A stretch of DNA of 64,000 nucleotides, taken from the NCBI RefSeq assembly GCF_032464895.1, contig NZ_JAWDIC010000003.1, positions 310,001 through 374,000 of the forward strand, read 5' to 3'. The position numbers were made by a program, and so were the translations under genes. Origin of the DNA: Phycicoccus sp. M110.8 (GTDB taxonomy: Bacteria > Actinomycetota > Actinomycetes > Actinomycetales > Dermatophilaceae). The notes under the pieces are model-generated. The model ran no database searches. It was given only the letters and a program-made list of their open reading frames with translations, and was not told where the DNA came from. The stretch's first letter is position 1. The number at the start of each line of letters is the position of its first letter. Below are positions 8,042 to 17,275 of this stretch, one piece after another.

Positions 8042-8791
8042 TCAGCCGGTGGGGAGCTTGAAGGTCCCCACCTGGTCGGCCGGCGGCGCGGTGATGGTGG
8101 ACTTCTTCCCCCAGTCCGAGAACGTGATCTTGAGCGTCTGGCCCTGCACCTGGGTGGTCATCAGGGTGGGGCGGTCCTGCTTGTCCAAGGTGTAGTGCGC
8201 GGTCACCGGCGCGACCGACGGGGCCGCGGTCGAGCCGCCCGTGCCGCCGAGCAGCTTGGTGGGGTCGATGGTGACCTCGTACTCGGTCGTGTCGCCGGCC
8301 GTGCCGACGACCTTGGCCCTGGTCCCCTGCAGCGCCTTGGCGAACTGGCGCGGGTCGTTGTCCTGGCCGCCCAGGCCGGCGAACATCTTGCTCACCGGGT
8401 CGTCGGCCTTGGGGTCGATCTTGACCCACGGCTTCTCCGAGCCGGGCAGGCCCTTCATGTAGATGACGCCGCCGATCGAGACGACCTCGAGCTTCTCGCC
8501 CTGGAGCTCCATGGTCATCTGCTGCTCCATCGAGCTGTCCTTCATGACGAAGCTGCCGCTGGCCTTGCCCTGGCCGCCGAAGTCCATCGCCATCGAGCCG
8601 GAGCCGGCCGCGACCATGGCGTCGGTCATCCGCTTGGCGAGCGCGGCGCCGTCGACGGTGTCGCCGGACTTGACCGCGGCGGGCGAGGAGCTCTTGGCCG
8701 CGGCGCCCGAGCCGGAGTCGGTGGCGCTGCCGCAGCCGGCGAGCCCCAGTGCCGCCGCCAGCACGGCAGCGGCGATCGTCGTGCGCTTCAT
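8042..8791 (-). CDS. Secreted lipoprotein of the LppX/LprAFG type
   Basis: The protein has 249 residues. The signal peptide [20 protein letters not shown] ends in the lipobox LAGC (Cys20), so the mature protein should be lipid-anchored outside the membrane. A Ser/Ala-rich linker follows, then a beta-rich domain of about 190 residues with motifs such as [23 protein letters not shown] and [11 protein letters not shown] that recall the LppX/LprG lipid-carrier half-barrel. Such proteins carry lipids or glycolipids in mycobacteria; here the ligand is unknown. It sits between rplA and rplJ, flanked by terminators on both sides, so it is an independent gene. Confidence 0.75.
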   Translation of the reverse strand: MKRTTIAAAVLAAALGLAGCGSATDSGSGAAAKSSSPAAVKSGDTVDGAALAKRMTDAMVAAGSGSMAMDFGGQGKASGSFVMKDSSMEQQMTMELQGEKLEVVSIGGVIYMKGLPGSEKPWVKIDPKADDPVSKMFAGLGGQDNDPRQFAKALQGTRAKVVGTAGDTTEYEVTIDPTKLLGGTGGSTAAPSVAPVTAHYTLDKQDRPTLMTTQVQGQTLKITFSDWGKKSTITAPPADQVGTFKLPTG

Positions 8792-8901
8792 GGGTCCCCC
8801 TCGGTCGACCGCGTGCAGCGGTCCGTGTGGTTTCCGGGGGTTTCGTCCCCCGCGTCCGCACCCACCCTACGGCCTGCCCCCGACCACGCCGGCCGGGGAT
8901 G

Positions 8902-8940
8902 CCGCGAGCCCGCCACCCCTGGGAGGTGGCGGGCTCGCGG
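8902..8940 (-). terminator. Terminator of the rplK-rplA transcript
   Basis: A perfect 16-bp inverted repeat (8902-8917 with 8925-8940, CCGCGAGCCCGCCACC) with a seven-base loop lies 22 bases beyond the rplA stop. It is among the strongest hairpins in the window. Confidence 0.85.
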
Positions 8941-8961
8941 TCAGCGCGGGGCTGCGGGGAC

Positions 8962-9681
8962 TCAGGCCTCCGCGGACTCCTCGCTGAGCAGGTTGCGGGT
9001 GCGGGTGAAGTCCAGCGGGATGCCCGGGCCCATCGTGGTGCTCATCGTGGCCTTGAGGATGTAGCGGCCCTTGGAGGCGGACGGCTTGAGCCGCAGGACC
9101 TCCTCGAGCGCGGTCGCGTAGTTCTCGACCAGCGACTTCTCGTCGAACGAGGCCTTGCCGATGATGAAGTGGAGGTTCGCGTGCTTGTCGACGCGGAACT
9201 CGATCTTGCCGCCCTTGATGTCGGAGACGGCCTTGGCGGTGTCCATGGTCACGGTGCCGGTCTTCGGGTTCGGCATGAGGCCGCGGGGGCCGAGGACCTT
9301 TCCGAGGCGGCCGACCTTGCCCATCATGTCGGGGGTCGCGACGACGGCGTCGAAGTCGAGCCAGCCGCCGGAGACCTTGTCGATCATGTCGTCGGAACCG
9401 ACGTAGTCGGCGCCGGCCTCACGAGCCGCCTCGGCCTTGTCGCCGTTGGCGAAGACCAGGACGCGGGCGGTCTTGCCCGTGCCGTGCGGCAGGTTGACGG
9501 TGCCACGGACCATCTGGTCGGCCTTGCGCGGGTCGACACCGAGTCGCATCGCGACCTCGACGGTCTCGTCGTACTTGGCCTTGGCGGCACCCTTGGCGAG
9601 GCGGACGGCCTCGAGCGGGGCGTAGGACTTGGCGGCGTCGATCGTCTCGGCGGCCGCGCGGTAGGCCTTGCTGCGCTTCAT
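8962..9681 (-). CDS. rplA: Ribosomal protein uL1
   Basis: This 239-residue protein is canonical: [20 protein letters not shown] at the start, the RNA-binding segment [20 protein letters not shown], and the [16 protein letters not shown] motif. L1 forms the mobile L1 stalk at the ribosomal E site and, by family precedent, represses translation of the L11 operon mRNA. It lies 109 bases after rplK on the same strand and ends before a strong hairpin. Confidence 0.98.
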   Translation of the reverse strand: MKRSKAYRAAAETIDAAKSYAPLEAVRLAKGAAKAKYDETVEVAMRLGVDPRKADQMVRGTVNLPHGTGKTARVLVFANGDKAEAAREAGADYVGSDDMIDKVSGGWLDFDAVVATPDMMGKVGRLGKVLGPRGLMPNPKTGTVTMDTAKAVSDIKGGKIEFRVDKHANLHFIIGKASFDEKSLVENYATALEEVLRLKPSASKGRYILKATMSTTMGPGIPLDFTRTRNLLSEESAEA

Positions 9682-9790
9682 GTTCTGCTCCTGTTGTCTG
9701 TACTGCGGTTGGAGTTGTGGTCAACGGACCAGCGCTGGTCCTGCCACGGCCCCGGGATGCCGCTCACGCGGCATACCCGGGAGTGCCTCG

Positions 9791-10222
9791 TCAGAGGCTG
9801 GTGTCGATGCCCATGGAGCGGGCGGTGCCGGCGATGATCTTCATCGCCTGCTCGACGTCGTTGGCGTTGAGGTCTTCCATCTTCTGCTCGGCGATGGCGC
9901 GGACCTGGTCGGCCGACAGCGAGGCGACCTTGGTCTTGTGCGGCTCGCCGGAGCCCTTCGGCACGCCCGCGGCCTTCTTGATCAGCTCGGCGGCCGGCGG
10001 CGTCTTGGTGATGAAGGTGAAGGAGCGGTCCTCGTAGACCGTGATCTCCACCGGGATGACGTTGCCGCGCTGGGACTCCGTCGCAGCGTTGTACGCCTTG
10101 ACGAACTCCATGATGTTGACGCCGTGCTGACCGAGGGCGGGACCCACGGGCGGAGCCGGGGTGGCCGCACCGGCCTGGATCTGCAGCTTGATGAAGCCGG
10201 AGACCTTCTTCTTGGGAGGCAT
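9791..10222 (-). CDS. rplK: Ribosomal protein uL11
   Basis: The protein has 143 residues and starts [18 protein letters not shown]. The N-terminal domain carries the Pro-rich [19 protein letters not shown] segment, the target of thiopeptide antibiotics in the GTPase centre, and the C-terminal rRNA-binding domain ends in [14 protein letters not shown]11 is also needed in many bacteria for RelA activation. It is the first gene of the rplK-rplA pair, downstream of nusG. Confidence 0.98.
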   Translation of the reverse strand: MPPKKKVSGFIKLQIQAGAATPAPPVGPALGQHGVNIMEFVKAYNAATESQRGNVIPVEITVYEDRSFTFITKTPPAAELIKKAAGVPKGSGEPHKTKVASLSADQVRAIAEQKMEDLNANDVEQAMKIIAGTARSMGIDTSL

Positions 10223-10277
10223 GTCTGTTCCTTTTGTTGTGGTGGGCCGACGCCGTGGGCGATGACCCGGTTGCAGG

Positions 10278-10303
10278 CCCGGGAGACCGTGCGGTCACCC
10301 GGG
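10278..10303 (-). promoter_or_regulatory. Stem-loop between nusG and rplK
   Basis: Nested inverted repeats CCCGGG-A-GACCG ... CGGTC-A-CCCGGG fold into a near-continuous 11-bp hairpin with a two-base loop. It could terminate the secE-nusG transcript or be part of the rplK leader where L1 binds in other bacteria. Sequence alone does not separate these roles. Confidence 0.45.
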
Positions 10304-10317
10304 GTGTCGCCGTCCGG

Positions 10318-11187
10318 TCAGATCTTGGCGACCTGGTTGAACGACAGCTCGACCGGGGTCTCCCGGCCGAAGATCGAGACGAGCACCTTGAGCTTCTGGG
10401 TGTCGGGGTTGATCTCGGAGATCGTCGCCGGGAGGGTCTCGAACGGGCCCTCCATGACGGTGACGGACTCGCCGACCTCGAAGTCGACGACCGCGACCTC
10501 GCGGGGCTTGCCGGCAGCGGCACCCGTGCCGGTGGCGCCCGCGGCGGCCTGCTCGGCGCCGAGGTCCGACGGGGCCAGCATCGTGAAGACCTCGTCGAGG
10601 CTCAGCGGCACCGGCTGGTGGGCGTTGCCGACGAAGCCGGTGACGCCGGGGGTGTGGCGCACGGCGCCCCACGACTCGTCGGTGAGGTCCATGCGGACCA
10701 GGACGTACCCGGGCATCCGGACCCGACGGACCAGCTTCTTCTGGCCGTTCTTGATCTCGGTGACCTCCTCCATCGGCACCTCGGCCTGGAAGATGTAGTC
10801 CTCCATGTTGAGGGAGGTCGTGCGGTTCTCGAGGTTGGCCTTCACGCGGTTCTCGTACCCGGCGTAGGAGTGCACGACGTACCACTCGCCGAACTGGCCG
10901 GCGAGCATGTCCTTGAACTCCTGGACCGGGTCACCTGCGGGTGCGTCGACGGGCTCGGCGACCTCGGTCGCGTCGGCCGGCTGCTCCTCGGGCGCGGTGT
11001 CGTCGGCGGGGGCCGCCTCGTCCTGCTCGTCCTCGACCTGCTCGTCGGTGGTCACGGGGGCGTCGTCAGTGGCCTCGGGCGCGGCAGCCTCGCCGGCGAG
11101 GCCCTCCTCGAGCACGTCGGAGGAGCCGTCGACGGACGTCGGCTCCGTCTCGGGCTCGGCGTTCTCGGTGGTCCACTGGTCGGACAC
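10318..11187 (-). CDS. nusG: Transcription elongation/antitermination factor NusG with acidic N-terminal extension
   Basis: The protein has 289 residues, compared with about 180 in E. coli. Residues 1-100 are an acidic, low-complexity extension (Glu/Asp/Ala/Thr-rich) of the kind common in actinobacterial NusG. The NGN domain follows ([19 protein letters not shown], then [10 protein letters not shown] and TPGVTGFVG), and the KOW domain ends the protein ([17 protein letters not shown] ... [20 protein letters not shown]). An insertion of about 45 residues rich in Ala/Gly lies between NGN and KOW. It binds RNA polymerase and couples it to Rho or the ribosome. It follows secE by 64 bases. Confidence 0.97.
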   Translation of the reverse strand: MSDQWTTENAEPETEPTSVDGSSDVLEEGLAGEAAAPEATDDAPVTTDEQVEDEQDEAAPADDTAPEEQPADATEVAEPVDAPAGDPVQEFKDMLAGQFGEWYVVHSYAGYENRVKANLENRTTSLNMEDYIFQAEVPMEEVTEIKNGQKKLVRRVRMPGYVLVRMDLTDESWGAVRHTPGVTGFVGNAHQPVPLSLDEVFTMLAPSDLGAEQAAAGATGTGAAAGKPREVAVVDFEVGESVTVMEGPFETLPATISEINPDTQKLKVLVSIFGRETPVELSFNQVAKI

Positions 11188-11251
11188 GCTGATGACCTAC
11201 TTCCTTCTGGGTGACCCGGGCGTGGCCCGGGCGAGTGCGGCAGGGCGGGGA

Positions 11252-11524
11252 CTAGCCGCCGAAGACCCACAGGACGAGCTTGGTGAAGCCGAAGTCGATC
11301 GACGACACCAGCGCCATGATCACCGTCACGAACACGATCACGACGATCGTGTAGTTGACGAGCTCGGAGCGCGTCGGCCGGACGACCTTGCGCAGCTCGT
11401 CGAGGATCTGGCTGACGAACAGCGACACCGCCCGGAAGAACCGCGAGACGGGGTTGCCGCCGCCCTTGCCGCCCTTGCGGCTGGTACGACCCGAGCCGCG
11501 GGTGCCCGCGCTCACATCCGTCAC
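11252..11524 (-). CDS. secE: Preprotein translocase subunit SecE
   Basis: The protein has 90 residues. A Gly/Ser/Arg/Lys-rich start leads into the conserved amphipathic helix RAVSLFVSQILDELRKVVRP followed by one transmembrane helix (YTIVVIVFVTVIMALVSSI). SecE clamps SecY in the membrane. The start is a GTG at 11524; a second GTG three codons later is possible. It lies in the conserved tRNA-Trp - secE - nusG order. Confidence 0.96.
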   Translation of the reverse strand: MTDVSAGTRGSGRTSRKGGKGGGNPVSRFFRAVSLFVSQILDELRKVVRPTRSELVNYTIVVIVFVTVIMALVSSIDFGFTKLVLWVFGG

Positions 11525-11585
11525 GACGACTGCTCTCCCTGGGGTGTGCCGCGCCGCCGGCTGACGTCACGGGTCCTGCTGTGCG

Positions 11586-11658
11586 CAGGGCAGGAGGGAC
11601 TCGAACCCCCAACCGCCGGTTTTGGAGACCGGTGCTCTACCAATTGAGCCACTGCCCT
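11586..11658 (-). tRNA. tRNA-Trp (anticodon CCA)
   Basis: This is a 73-base cloverleaf on the minus strand. The acceptor arm AGGGCAG pairs with CTGCCCT and a discriminator G. The D-arm is GGCTCAATTGGTAGAGC, the anticodon loop CTCCAAA carries CCA, and the T-arm has GTTCGAGTC. The 3' CCA is not encoded. It precedes secE, as in many actinobacteria. Confidence 0.97.
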
Positions 11659-11889
11659 ACGGGAGCCCCGGTGGGGCGGTGCTCCCGCTGGTCGACGGCG
11701 ACCGGGTTCCGGGCACGCCGGAAGCATGGTCGAAGTCAACCGAGGAGCAAGCATACGTGAGGCGCGGGGCCGAACGCGAACTCGCCCCGGGCGGCCCCGC
11801 CGCCCTGCTCCGCGAGCCGCCCACCCCGGCCGCACCACGGGTGACCGGCGTCCGGACGCCGCCGCGCGGCATACGGGCCCTCTGGGACC

Positions 11890-13194
11890 ATGGGGCACGT
11901 GACCGAGCAGAGCACCCCCACCGCCACCCCCCTCGCCGAGCGCTCGCAGGACGAGCTCGACACGTTCGCGCAGGAGCAGCAGGCAGCGTACGACGCCCTG
12001 GTGCAGCGCGGCCTGAGCCTGGACCTCACGCGCGGCAAGCCGGCGAGCGCACAGCTCGACCTCGCCGACGGGCTGCTGGCCCTGCCCCACGGCACGACGG
12101 ACGCGGCGGGTGTCGACACCCGCAACTACGGCGGCCTGGAGGGCATCCGCGAGCTGCGCGAGATCTTCGCCGAGCTGCTGTGGGTCTCCCCCGAGCAGGT
12201 CGTGGCGGGCGGCAACTCCTCGCTGACCATGATGCGCGAGGTATTGGTCGACCTGTGGCTGCACGGCGCCGTCGACGGCGAGCGCCCCTGGGGCCGGGAG
12301 GAGAAGGTCCGCTTCATCTGCCCCGTCCCCGGGTACGACCGGCACTTCACGCTGCTGGACTGGTTCGGCATCGAGATGGTGACCGTGCCCATGCACGAGG
12401 ACGGCCCGGACGCCGAGGCGATCGCCGAGCTCGCCGCCAAGGACCCGAGCATCAAGGGCATGTGGGTCGTCCCGACCTACGCCAACCCCACCGGCTCGGT
12501 CGTCACGCAGGAGGTCGCGGCGCGGCTGGCGTCGATGGAGACGGCCGCCCCGGACTTCAAGATCTTCTGGGACAACGCGTACGCCTTCCACCACCTCACC
12601 CGCGACGAGGCCAAGAGCGCCGACATCCTCAGCCTCGCGGCGGCCGCCGGGCACCCGCACCGCCCGGTCATGTTCGCCTCCACCTCCAAGATCACGTATG
12701 CCGGCGCCGGCGTCGCCTTCCTCGCCGGATCCGTGGAGACGGTCAAGTGGTACACCGGCCACCTCGGCAAGGGCGCGATCGGTCCCGACAAGGTCAACCA
12801 GCTGCGGCACGCCCAGTTCTTCGGCTCAGCCCAGGGGGTGCGGGACCACATGGTGAAGCACCGCGAGATCATCGCGCCCAAGTTCGCCGAGGTGGACCGC
12901 ATCCTCACCGAGCGCCTCGGCGGCCTCGGGGTGGCGGAGTGGACGAAGCCCACCGGTGGGTACTTCGTGAGCCTCGACGTCCTCGACGGCACCGCCTCCC
13001 GGGTCGTCGAGCTCGCCAAGGCGGCCGGGATCGCGCTGACGCCGGCCGGGTCCTCGTTTCCCCACGGCGACGACCCGCGCGACCGCAACATCCGGCTGGC
13101 GCCGACGTTCCCGCCCCTGGAGCAGGTCACCGCGGCGATGGAGGCCGTGACGACCTGCGTCCTGCTCGCGAGCGCCGAGACGCTGCGCGCCTGA
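11890..13194 (+). CDS. Aspartate aminotransferase-like PLP enzyme (class I/II, type Ic)
   Basis: The protein has 434 residues. PLP-fold landmarks are present: GGNSSLTMMREVLVDLW for phosphate contact, VVPTYANPTG, WDNAYAFHHL with the Asp that pairs with the pyridine N, and FASTSKITYAGAGVAFL with the Schiff-base lysine. The C-terminus carries RNIRLAPTFPPLEQV with the substrate-carboxylate Arg. The size and the STSK motif fit the type Ic aspartate aminotransferase group of actinobacteria; other acceptors such as alanine are possible. The ATG at 11890 is used here; a GTG three codons downstream is an equal alternative. It lies divergent from tRNA-Trp. Confidence 0.87.
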   Translation: MGHVTEQSTPTATPLAERSQDELDTFAQEQQAAYDALVQRGLSLDLTRGKPASAQLDLADGLLALPHGTTDAAGVDTRNYGGLEGIRELREIFAELLWVSPEQVVAGGNSSLTMMREVLVDLWLHGAVDGERPWGREEKVRFICPVPGYDRHFTLLDWFGIEMVTVPMHEDGPDAEAIAELAAKDPSIKGMWVVPTYANPTGSVVTQEVAARLASMETAAPDFKIFWDNAYAFHHLTRDEAKSADILSLAAAAGHPHRPVMFASTSKITYAGAGVAFLAGSVETVKWYTGHLGKGAIGPDKVNQLRHAQFFGSAQGVRDHMVKHREIIAPKFAEVDRILTERLGGLGVAEWTKPTGGYFVSLDVLDGTASRVVELAKAAGIALTPAGSSFPHGDDPRDRNIRLAPTFPPLEQVTAAMEAVTTCVLLASAETLRA

Positions 13195-13271
13195 CCCGGC
13201 GGCGTCCCCGCCCCCGGGTTCGGGACCTTGTGCTGGTTGCGAGGCGCCCCCTGCTGGCGTTGGCTTGTCCC

Positions 13272-13769
13272 ATGAGCGACCAGCCAGGAGTGGAGAGCAT
13301 CGAGGACGACGCGACCGGCAGCTACAGCGTCGACGACGCCGTGGACGCGGGCATGGGACAGGGCGAGCTGCTCGACACCAGCGAGGGCGACAACGAGCCC
13401 TGGTCGCCCCCGGACATGCAGCCGCGGGGCACGGAGTGGGGCACCACCGCGGCCGAGCAGGAGCAGGGCGAGTCCCTCGAGCAGCGGATCATGCAGGAGG
13501 AGCCCGACCCGGCGACGGCCTACGGCGCGCCGGACAACGAGTCCGGGCTCGACGAGGACCCGCGGGACCGCGTCGGCGGGGACGACCCCGACTCGATCGC
13601 GGCCGAGGACGACTTCGTCGGTGACGCCGAGGTCGGTGACGCCGCCGCCGGTGAGCTGGTCGAGCCGGACGAGGGCGTGCGCGAGGACACCGAGAAAGAC
13701 CTCGACGCCAGCGAGGCAGGCCTCCCCGAGGGACCCGAGGAGAGCGCGATCCACATCGTCGAGGACTGA
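13272..13769 (+). CDS. DUF5709-type acidic protein
   Basis: The protein has 165 residues and is strikingly acidic (Asp and Glu dominate) with few hydrophobics, no signal peptide and no membrane segment. It opens MSDQPGVESIEDDATGSY and contains GTEWGTTAAEQEQGESLEQR and PDPATAYGAPDNESG, features I associate with the DUF5709 family. It is probably intrinsically disordered. The open frame continues far upstream through the aminotransferase gene, but only the part from the ATG at 13272 has sensible composition. Function unknown; a strong hairpin follows 45 bases later. Confidence 0.7.
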   Translation: MSDQPGVESIEDDATGSYSVDDAVDAGMGQGELLDTSEGDNEPWSPPDMQPRGTEWGTTAAEQEQGESLEQRIMQEEPDPATAYGAPDNESGLDEDPRDRVGGDDPDSIAAEDDFVGDAEVGDAAAGELVEPDEGVREDTEKDLDASEAGLPEGPEESAIHIVED

Positions 13770-13813
13770 CCCCGACCGGGCCGGGGGAAGGTACCCCAAC
13801 CCGGCCCGTCTGT

Positions 13814-13847
13814 GAATCCCCGCGAGGACGATTTCTCGCGGGGATTC
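13814..13847. terminator. Terminator after the DUF5709 gene
   Basis: A perfect 13-bp stem (GAATCCCCGCGAG at 13814-13826 with 13835-13847) has an eight-base loop. Its position makes translation of the MFS gene from the GTG at 13812 unlikely, since that start lies inside the hairpin. Confidence 0.8.
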
Positions 13848-13907
13848 GCGTTCCTACACTTCCCGCACGTCACGCCGGACGGCGCGACCGCGACGGGGAG
13901 GGTGCAG

Positions 13908-15206
13908 GTGTACCTCAGCGAGCGCCCACGGACCGAGGCCGGGCGCCGGGCGCCTGCGCCGGACCACGAGGGCGAGCAGCGCCGGGACCGGCGTCGCGGT
14001 GTCGGCGGCACGGTCGTCCTGCTGGGACTCGTCAGCCTGCTCACCGACATCTCCTCGGAGTCGGTGTCGGCCGTCCTGCCGCTCTACCTCACGGCCGTGC
14101 TGGGGCTCTCGCCCCTCGCCTACGGTTTCGTCGACGGCCTCTACCAGGGCGTGAGCGCGCTCGTGCGGATCCTGGGCGGATGGCTCTCGGACCGGGCCGA
14201 CCGTCCCAAGTGGGTGGCCTTCGCCGGCTACGGGCTGTCGGCCGCGACCAAGGTGTTCCTCCTGCTGGCGCAGGGGCTCGGGGCCGTGACGACCGTGATC
14301 ACGCTCGACCGGCTCGGCAAGGGCCTGCGGACCGCTCCACGGGACGCGATCATCGCGGCGTCGGCACCGCAGCACGCGCTGGGCCGCGCCTTCGGGGTGC
14401 ACCGCGCGCTCGACACCACGGGTGCGGCGATCGGCCCGCTCCTGGCGTTCTCGATCCTGTGGTTCGTCCCCGGCGACTACCGCGGGGTCTTCCTCGCGTC
14501 GCTGGCCGCCGCCGTGCTCGGCCTGGCGCTGCTCGGCCTGATGGTGCCCGACCTGCGGCCGCGTCGCCGGGCCGCAGCCGCGCCGTCGGCCGCTCCGCTG
14601 GTGACCCCGTCGTGGCGATCGTTGCGCGACCGGTCCTTCGGACGCGTCGTCCTCGTCTCCGGGGTGCTCGGCGTGCTCACGATCAGCGACGGCTTCCTCT
14701 ACCTGTCGCTGCAGCAGCGGGACTCCTTCGCCGCGACGTGGTTCCCGCTGCTCTTCGTGGGCACCAACGTCGCCTACCTCGCGCTGGCTGTGCCGTTCGG
14801 CCGGCTCTCCGACCGGCTCGGCCGGGCCCGGGTGCTCGTGGGCGGCCACGTCCTGCTCGTCGGCGCCTACCTGCTCGCCGCACTGCCCTCCGGCGGCCTC
14901 GGGCTGACCGTCGCCTGCCTCGTGGCGCTCGGCGCGTTCTACGCGGCCACCGACGGGGTGCTCGCGGCCCTGACCTCCCAGCTGGTCCCGGCCGGCGCCC
15001 GGGCCCGCGGCCTCGCGACCGCCCAGACCGTGCAGGCCGTGGCACGGTTCGGGTCCTCCCTGGTCTTCGGGGCGTTGTGGACCGGGCTGGGACGCGGCCC
15101 GGCCGTGGTCGCCGTCGCCGCCGCCCTCGCCGTCGCGGTCGTCGCCTGCGGCTGGCTGCTGCGGGGGCTGGGCGCCACCGCGGCCGCGCCGGAGGCGGCC
15201 GCGTGA
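13908..15206 (+). CDS. MFS transporter
   Basis: From the GTG at 13908 (GGGGAGG six bases upstream) this gives 432 residues with about 12 hydrophobic segments. The first is VVLLGLVSLLTDISSESVSA, and the conserved MFS loop 2-3 motif appears as GGWLSDRADRPKWVAFAGYG, with a second-half copy FGRLSDRLGRARVLVGGHVL. The family tends to export drugs or metabolites by proton antiport; the substrate is unknown. The same frame is open to 13812, but that region is a terminator hairpin and a plausible TACACT -10 element at 13855-13860 lies between. The stop overlaps the start of the next gene. Confidence 0.85.
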   Translation: MYLSERPRTEAGRRAPAPDHEGEQRRDRRRGVGGTVVLLGLVSLLTDISSESVSAVLPLYLTAVLGLSPLAYGFVDGLYQGVSALVRILGGWLSDRADRPKWVAFAGYGLSAATKVFLLLAQGLGAVTTVITLDRLGKGLRTAPRDAIIAASAPQHALGRAFGVHRALDTTGAAIGPLLAFSILWFVPGDYRGVFLASLAAAVLGLALLGLMVPDLRPRRRAAAAPSAAPLVTPSWRSLRDRSFGRVVLVSGVLGVLTISDGFLYLSLQQRDSFAATWFPLLFVGTNVAYLALAVPFGRLSDRLGRARVLVGGHVLLVGAYLLAALPSGGLGLTVACLVALGAFYAATDGVLAALTSQLVPAGARARGLATAQTVQAVARFGSSLVFGALWTGLGRGPAVVAVAAALAVAVVACGWLLRGLGATAAAPEAAA

Positions 15207-16216
15207 GCACCCGTGCGAGGCTTGCGGTGCTCCTCGCCCTGGCCGTGGTGCTGGTCGGCGGCACCGCGGCATACCTCGTCGGCTCCCGGGACGCACAGCT
15301 CACGGCGGCGCGCGCGGCACCGGCCCAGGCCACCGTCGCCCCTGCCAGCGTGGCCACCGGGCCACGGATCGTGTTCCGCAACACGGCCATCGGCCCCGAC
15401 TACGGCCGCGTGGCGATGGTGCCGCTGTCCGACCCCGGCGGCCCGCGCGCGATCACCGACACGTCGTGCGACCGCGTGTTCGCGGCGTCCGGCCACACGC
15501 TGTGCCTCGGGTCCGAGACCGGGGTGGTCGCCGCCTACTCCGCCCGGGTCTGGGCCGACGGCGGGGGCGCGAAGCTGGACCTGCCGCTCACCGGGACCCC
15601 GAGCCGGGCCCGGCTGTCCGACGATGCGAGGTTCGCTGCGACGACCAGCTTCGTGGCCGGCGACTCCTACTCCTCCGCGCACTTCTCGACCCGCACCGTC
15701 GTGACGGAGCTCGCCACGCGGAAGTCGGTGGACCTCGAGACCTTCCGGCTGGTGCACCGCGGCCGCGCCATCACCCCGGCGGACCGCAACTTCTGGGGCG
15801 TGACGTTCGCCGCCGACGACGACCACTTCTACGTCACGGTGCAGTTCTCCGGCACGACGTGGCTCGCGTCCGGCCGGCTGTCGACGCGGACCGTGCAGAC
15901 CGTCCGCTCCGACGCCGAGTGCCCGTCGCTGTCCCCCGACGGGACGAAGGTGGCGTATAAGAAGCGCGGCGACCGGCGCCCGGGCGACTGGCGGCTCGCG
16001 GTCATGGACATCGCGACGGGGCGCGAGACCGTCCTGGCCGAGCAGCACTCCGTCGACGACCAGGTCGAGTGGCTCGACGACGCGACGATCCTCTACGGGC
16101 TGCCCGGCGAGGGCACCGCAGCGGCCGAGAGCAACGTGTGGGCCGTCCCAGCCGACGGCACCGGGTCACCCCGGATGCTCATCGCGAAGGCGTGGTCCCC
16201 CGCCGTCGTCCGCTGA
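15203..16216 (+). CDS. Membrane-anchored TolB/PD40-like beta-propeller protein
   Basis: The protein has 337 residues from a GTG that overlaps the MFS stop (GTGA). An N-terminal hydrophobic helix (LAVLLALAVVLVGGTAAYLV) acts as signal anchor. The rest is a repeat-rich beta domain with WD40-like PD40 motifs such as ECPSLSPDGTKVAYKKRG and DQVEWLDDATILYGL, expected to form a propeller outside the membrane. Translational coupling to the MFS gene suggests a joint role, perhaps in sensing or handling an exported compound. No catalytic motif is visible. Confidence 0.75.
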   Translation: MSTRARLAVLLALAVVLVGGTAAYLVGSRDAQLTAARAAPAQATVAPASVATGPRIVFRNTAIGPDYGRVAMVPLSDPGGPRAITDTSCDRVFAASGHTLCLGSETGVVAAYSARVWADGGGAKLDLPLTGTPSRARLSDDARFAATTSFVAGDSYSSAHFSTRTVVTELATRKSVDLETFRLVHRGRAITPADRNFWGVTFAADDDHFYVTVQFSGTTWLASGRLSTRTVQTVRSDAECPSLSPDGTKVAYKKRGDRRPGDWRLAVMDIATGRETVLAEQHSVDDQVEWLDDATILYGLPGEGTAAAESNVWAVPADGTGSPRMLIAKAWSPAVVR

Positions 16217-16237
16217 CCAGGTGCAAGACTGCACGCC

Positions 16238-17260
16238 ATGTCGCGCGCGGTGGTCGATCTGCCCAAGGCGCACCTCCACCTGCACTTCACGGGGTCGATG
16301 CGGGTCTCGACGGTGCACGAGCTCGCGGCCCGGCACGGCATCCGGCTGCCCGACGCCCTGACGAGCGACTACCCGCCCCGGCTGAGCGCGCGCGACGAGC
16401 GCGGCTGGTTCCGGTTCCAGCGGCTGTACGACGCGGCGCGGGCCTGCGTGCGCGACGAGTCCGACCTGCGCCGGATCGTGCGCGAGGCCGCGGAGGACGA
16501 CGCCGCCGAGGGCTCGCGCTGGCTGGAGATCCAGGTGGACCCGACGTCGTACGCCCCGTTCGTCGGCGGCATCACGCCCGCGCTCGAGATCGTCCTGGAC
16601 GAGGCCCGGCTCGCGTCCGCGGCGGGACCCACCGGGGTCGCCGTCGTCGTGGCGGCCAGCCGCATCAGGCACCCGCTCGACGCCCGCACCCTGGCCCGGT
16701 TGGCGGCGCGGTATGCCGGTGAGGGACCGGGCGAGGTCGTGGGCTTCGGCCTCAGCAACGACGAGCGACGGGGCGTGACCGAGGAGTTCGCACCGGCCTT
16801 CGAGATCGCCCGCCGCGCAGGCCTGGCGCTCGTGCCGCACGCCGGGGAGCTGCTCGGCCCCACCGCCGTGGAGACGACGCTGGAGTCGATCCGGCCCGAC
16901 CGCATCGGGCACGGCGTCCGGTCGGTCGAGGACCCGCGGGTCCTCGACCTCGTGGCCGAGTCCGGCGTGGCCCTCGAGGTCTGCCCGCGCAGCAACGTCG
17001 CGCTCGGGGTCTACGGCAGCGCGCAGGACGTGCCCCTGCGCACGATCGTCGAGCACGGCATACCCGTCGCGCTGGGGGCCGACGACCCCCTGCTCTTCGG
17101 CTCCCGGCTGGCACCGCAGTACGAGTCCGCGCGCGAGGACCTCGGGTTCTCCGACGAGGAGCTGGCGGACCTGGCCCGCGGCTCGTGGCGGGCGTCGAGG
17201 GCGCCGGAGGACGTGCGCAAGCAGGCCCTCGAGGGCATCGAGGCCTGGCTGGCGGGCTGA
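16238..17260 (+). CDS. Adenosine deaminase family protein
   Basis: The protein has 340 residues. Zinc-site elements of the adenosine/AMP deaminase family are present: KAHLHLHFTGSM near residue 10 (HxH), LVPHAGELLGP with the zinc His, RPDRIGHGVRSV, and VALGADDPLLFGS with the Asp pair. The usual K-x-E-L-H-x-H-L reads K-A-H-L-H-L-H here, and the common substrate-contact S-T-D-D-P is A-D-D-P, so specificity could differ from adenosine (adenine or another aminopurine analogue). It would deaminate to the inosine-type product in purine salvage. It lies 21 bases after the TolB-like gene and converges on murB. Confidence 0.85.
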   Translation: MSRAVVDLPKAHLHLHFTGSMRVSTVHELAARHGIRLPDALTSDYPPRLSARDERGWFRFQRLYDAARACVRDESDLRRIVREAAEDDAAEGSRWLEIQVDPTSYAPFVGGITPALEIVLDEARLASAAGPTGVAVVVAASRIRHPLDARTLARLAARYAGEGPGEVVGFGLSNDERRGVTEEFAPAFEIARRAGLALVPHAGELLGPTAVETTLESIRPDRIGHGVRSVEDPRVLDLVAESGVALEVCPRSNVALGVYGSAQDVPLRTIVEHGIPVALGADDPLLFGSRLAPQYESAREDLGFSDEELADLARGSWRASRAPEDVRKQALEGIEAWLAG

Positions 17261-17275
17261 GGTCCGCCGCCCGCG

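Noticed and set aside
11659-11889. A TTGACT element at 11734-11739 (minus) as promoter for tRNA-Trp
   Set aside because: No convincing -10 lies at 16-18 bases from it, so I did not list a promoter. The gap otherwise shows no gene.
11622-13271. A + strand frame that runs through the aminotransferase into the DUF5709 gene
   Set aside because: The part over the aminotransferase is a frame shadow; only the segment from the ATG at 13272 has gene-like composition.
13812-13907. N-terminal extension of the MFS transporter from the GTG at 13812
   Set aside because: The extra 32 residues would be encoded by a 13-bp terminator hairpin and a probable promoter; the GTG at 13908 has a proper ribosome site.
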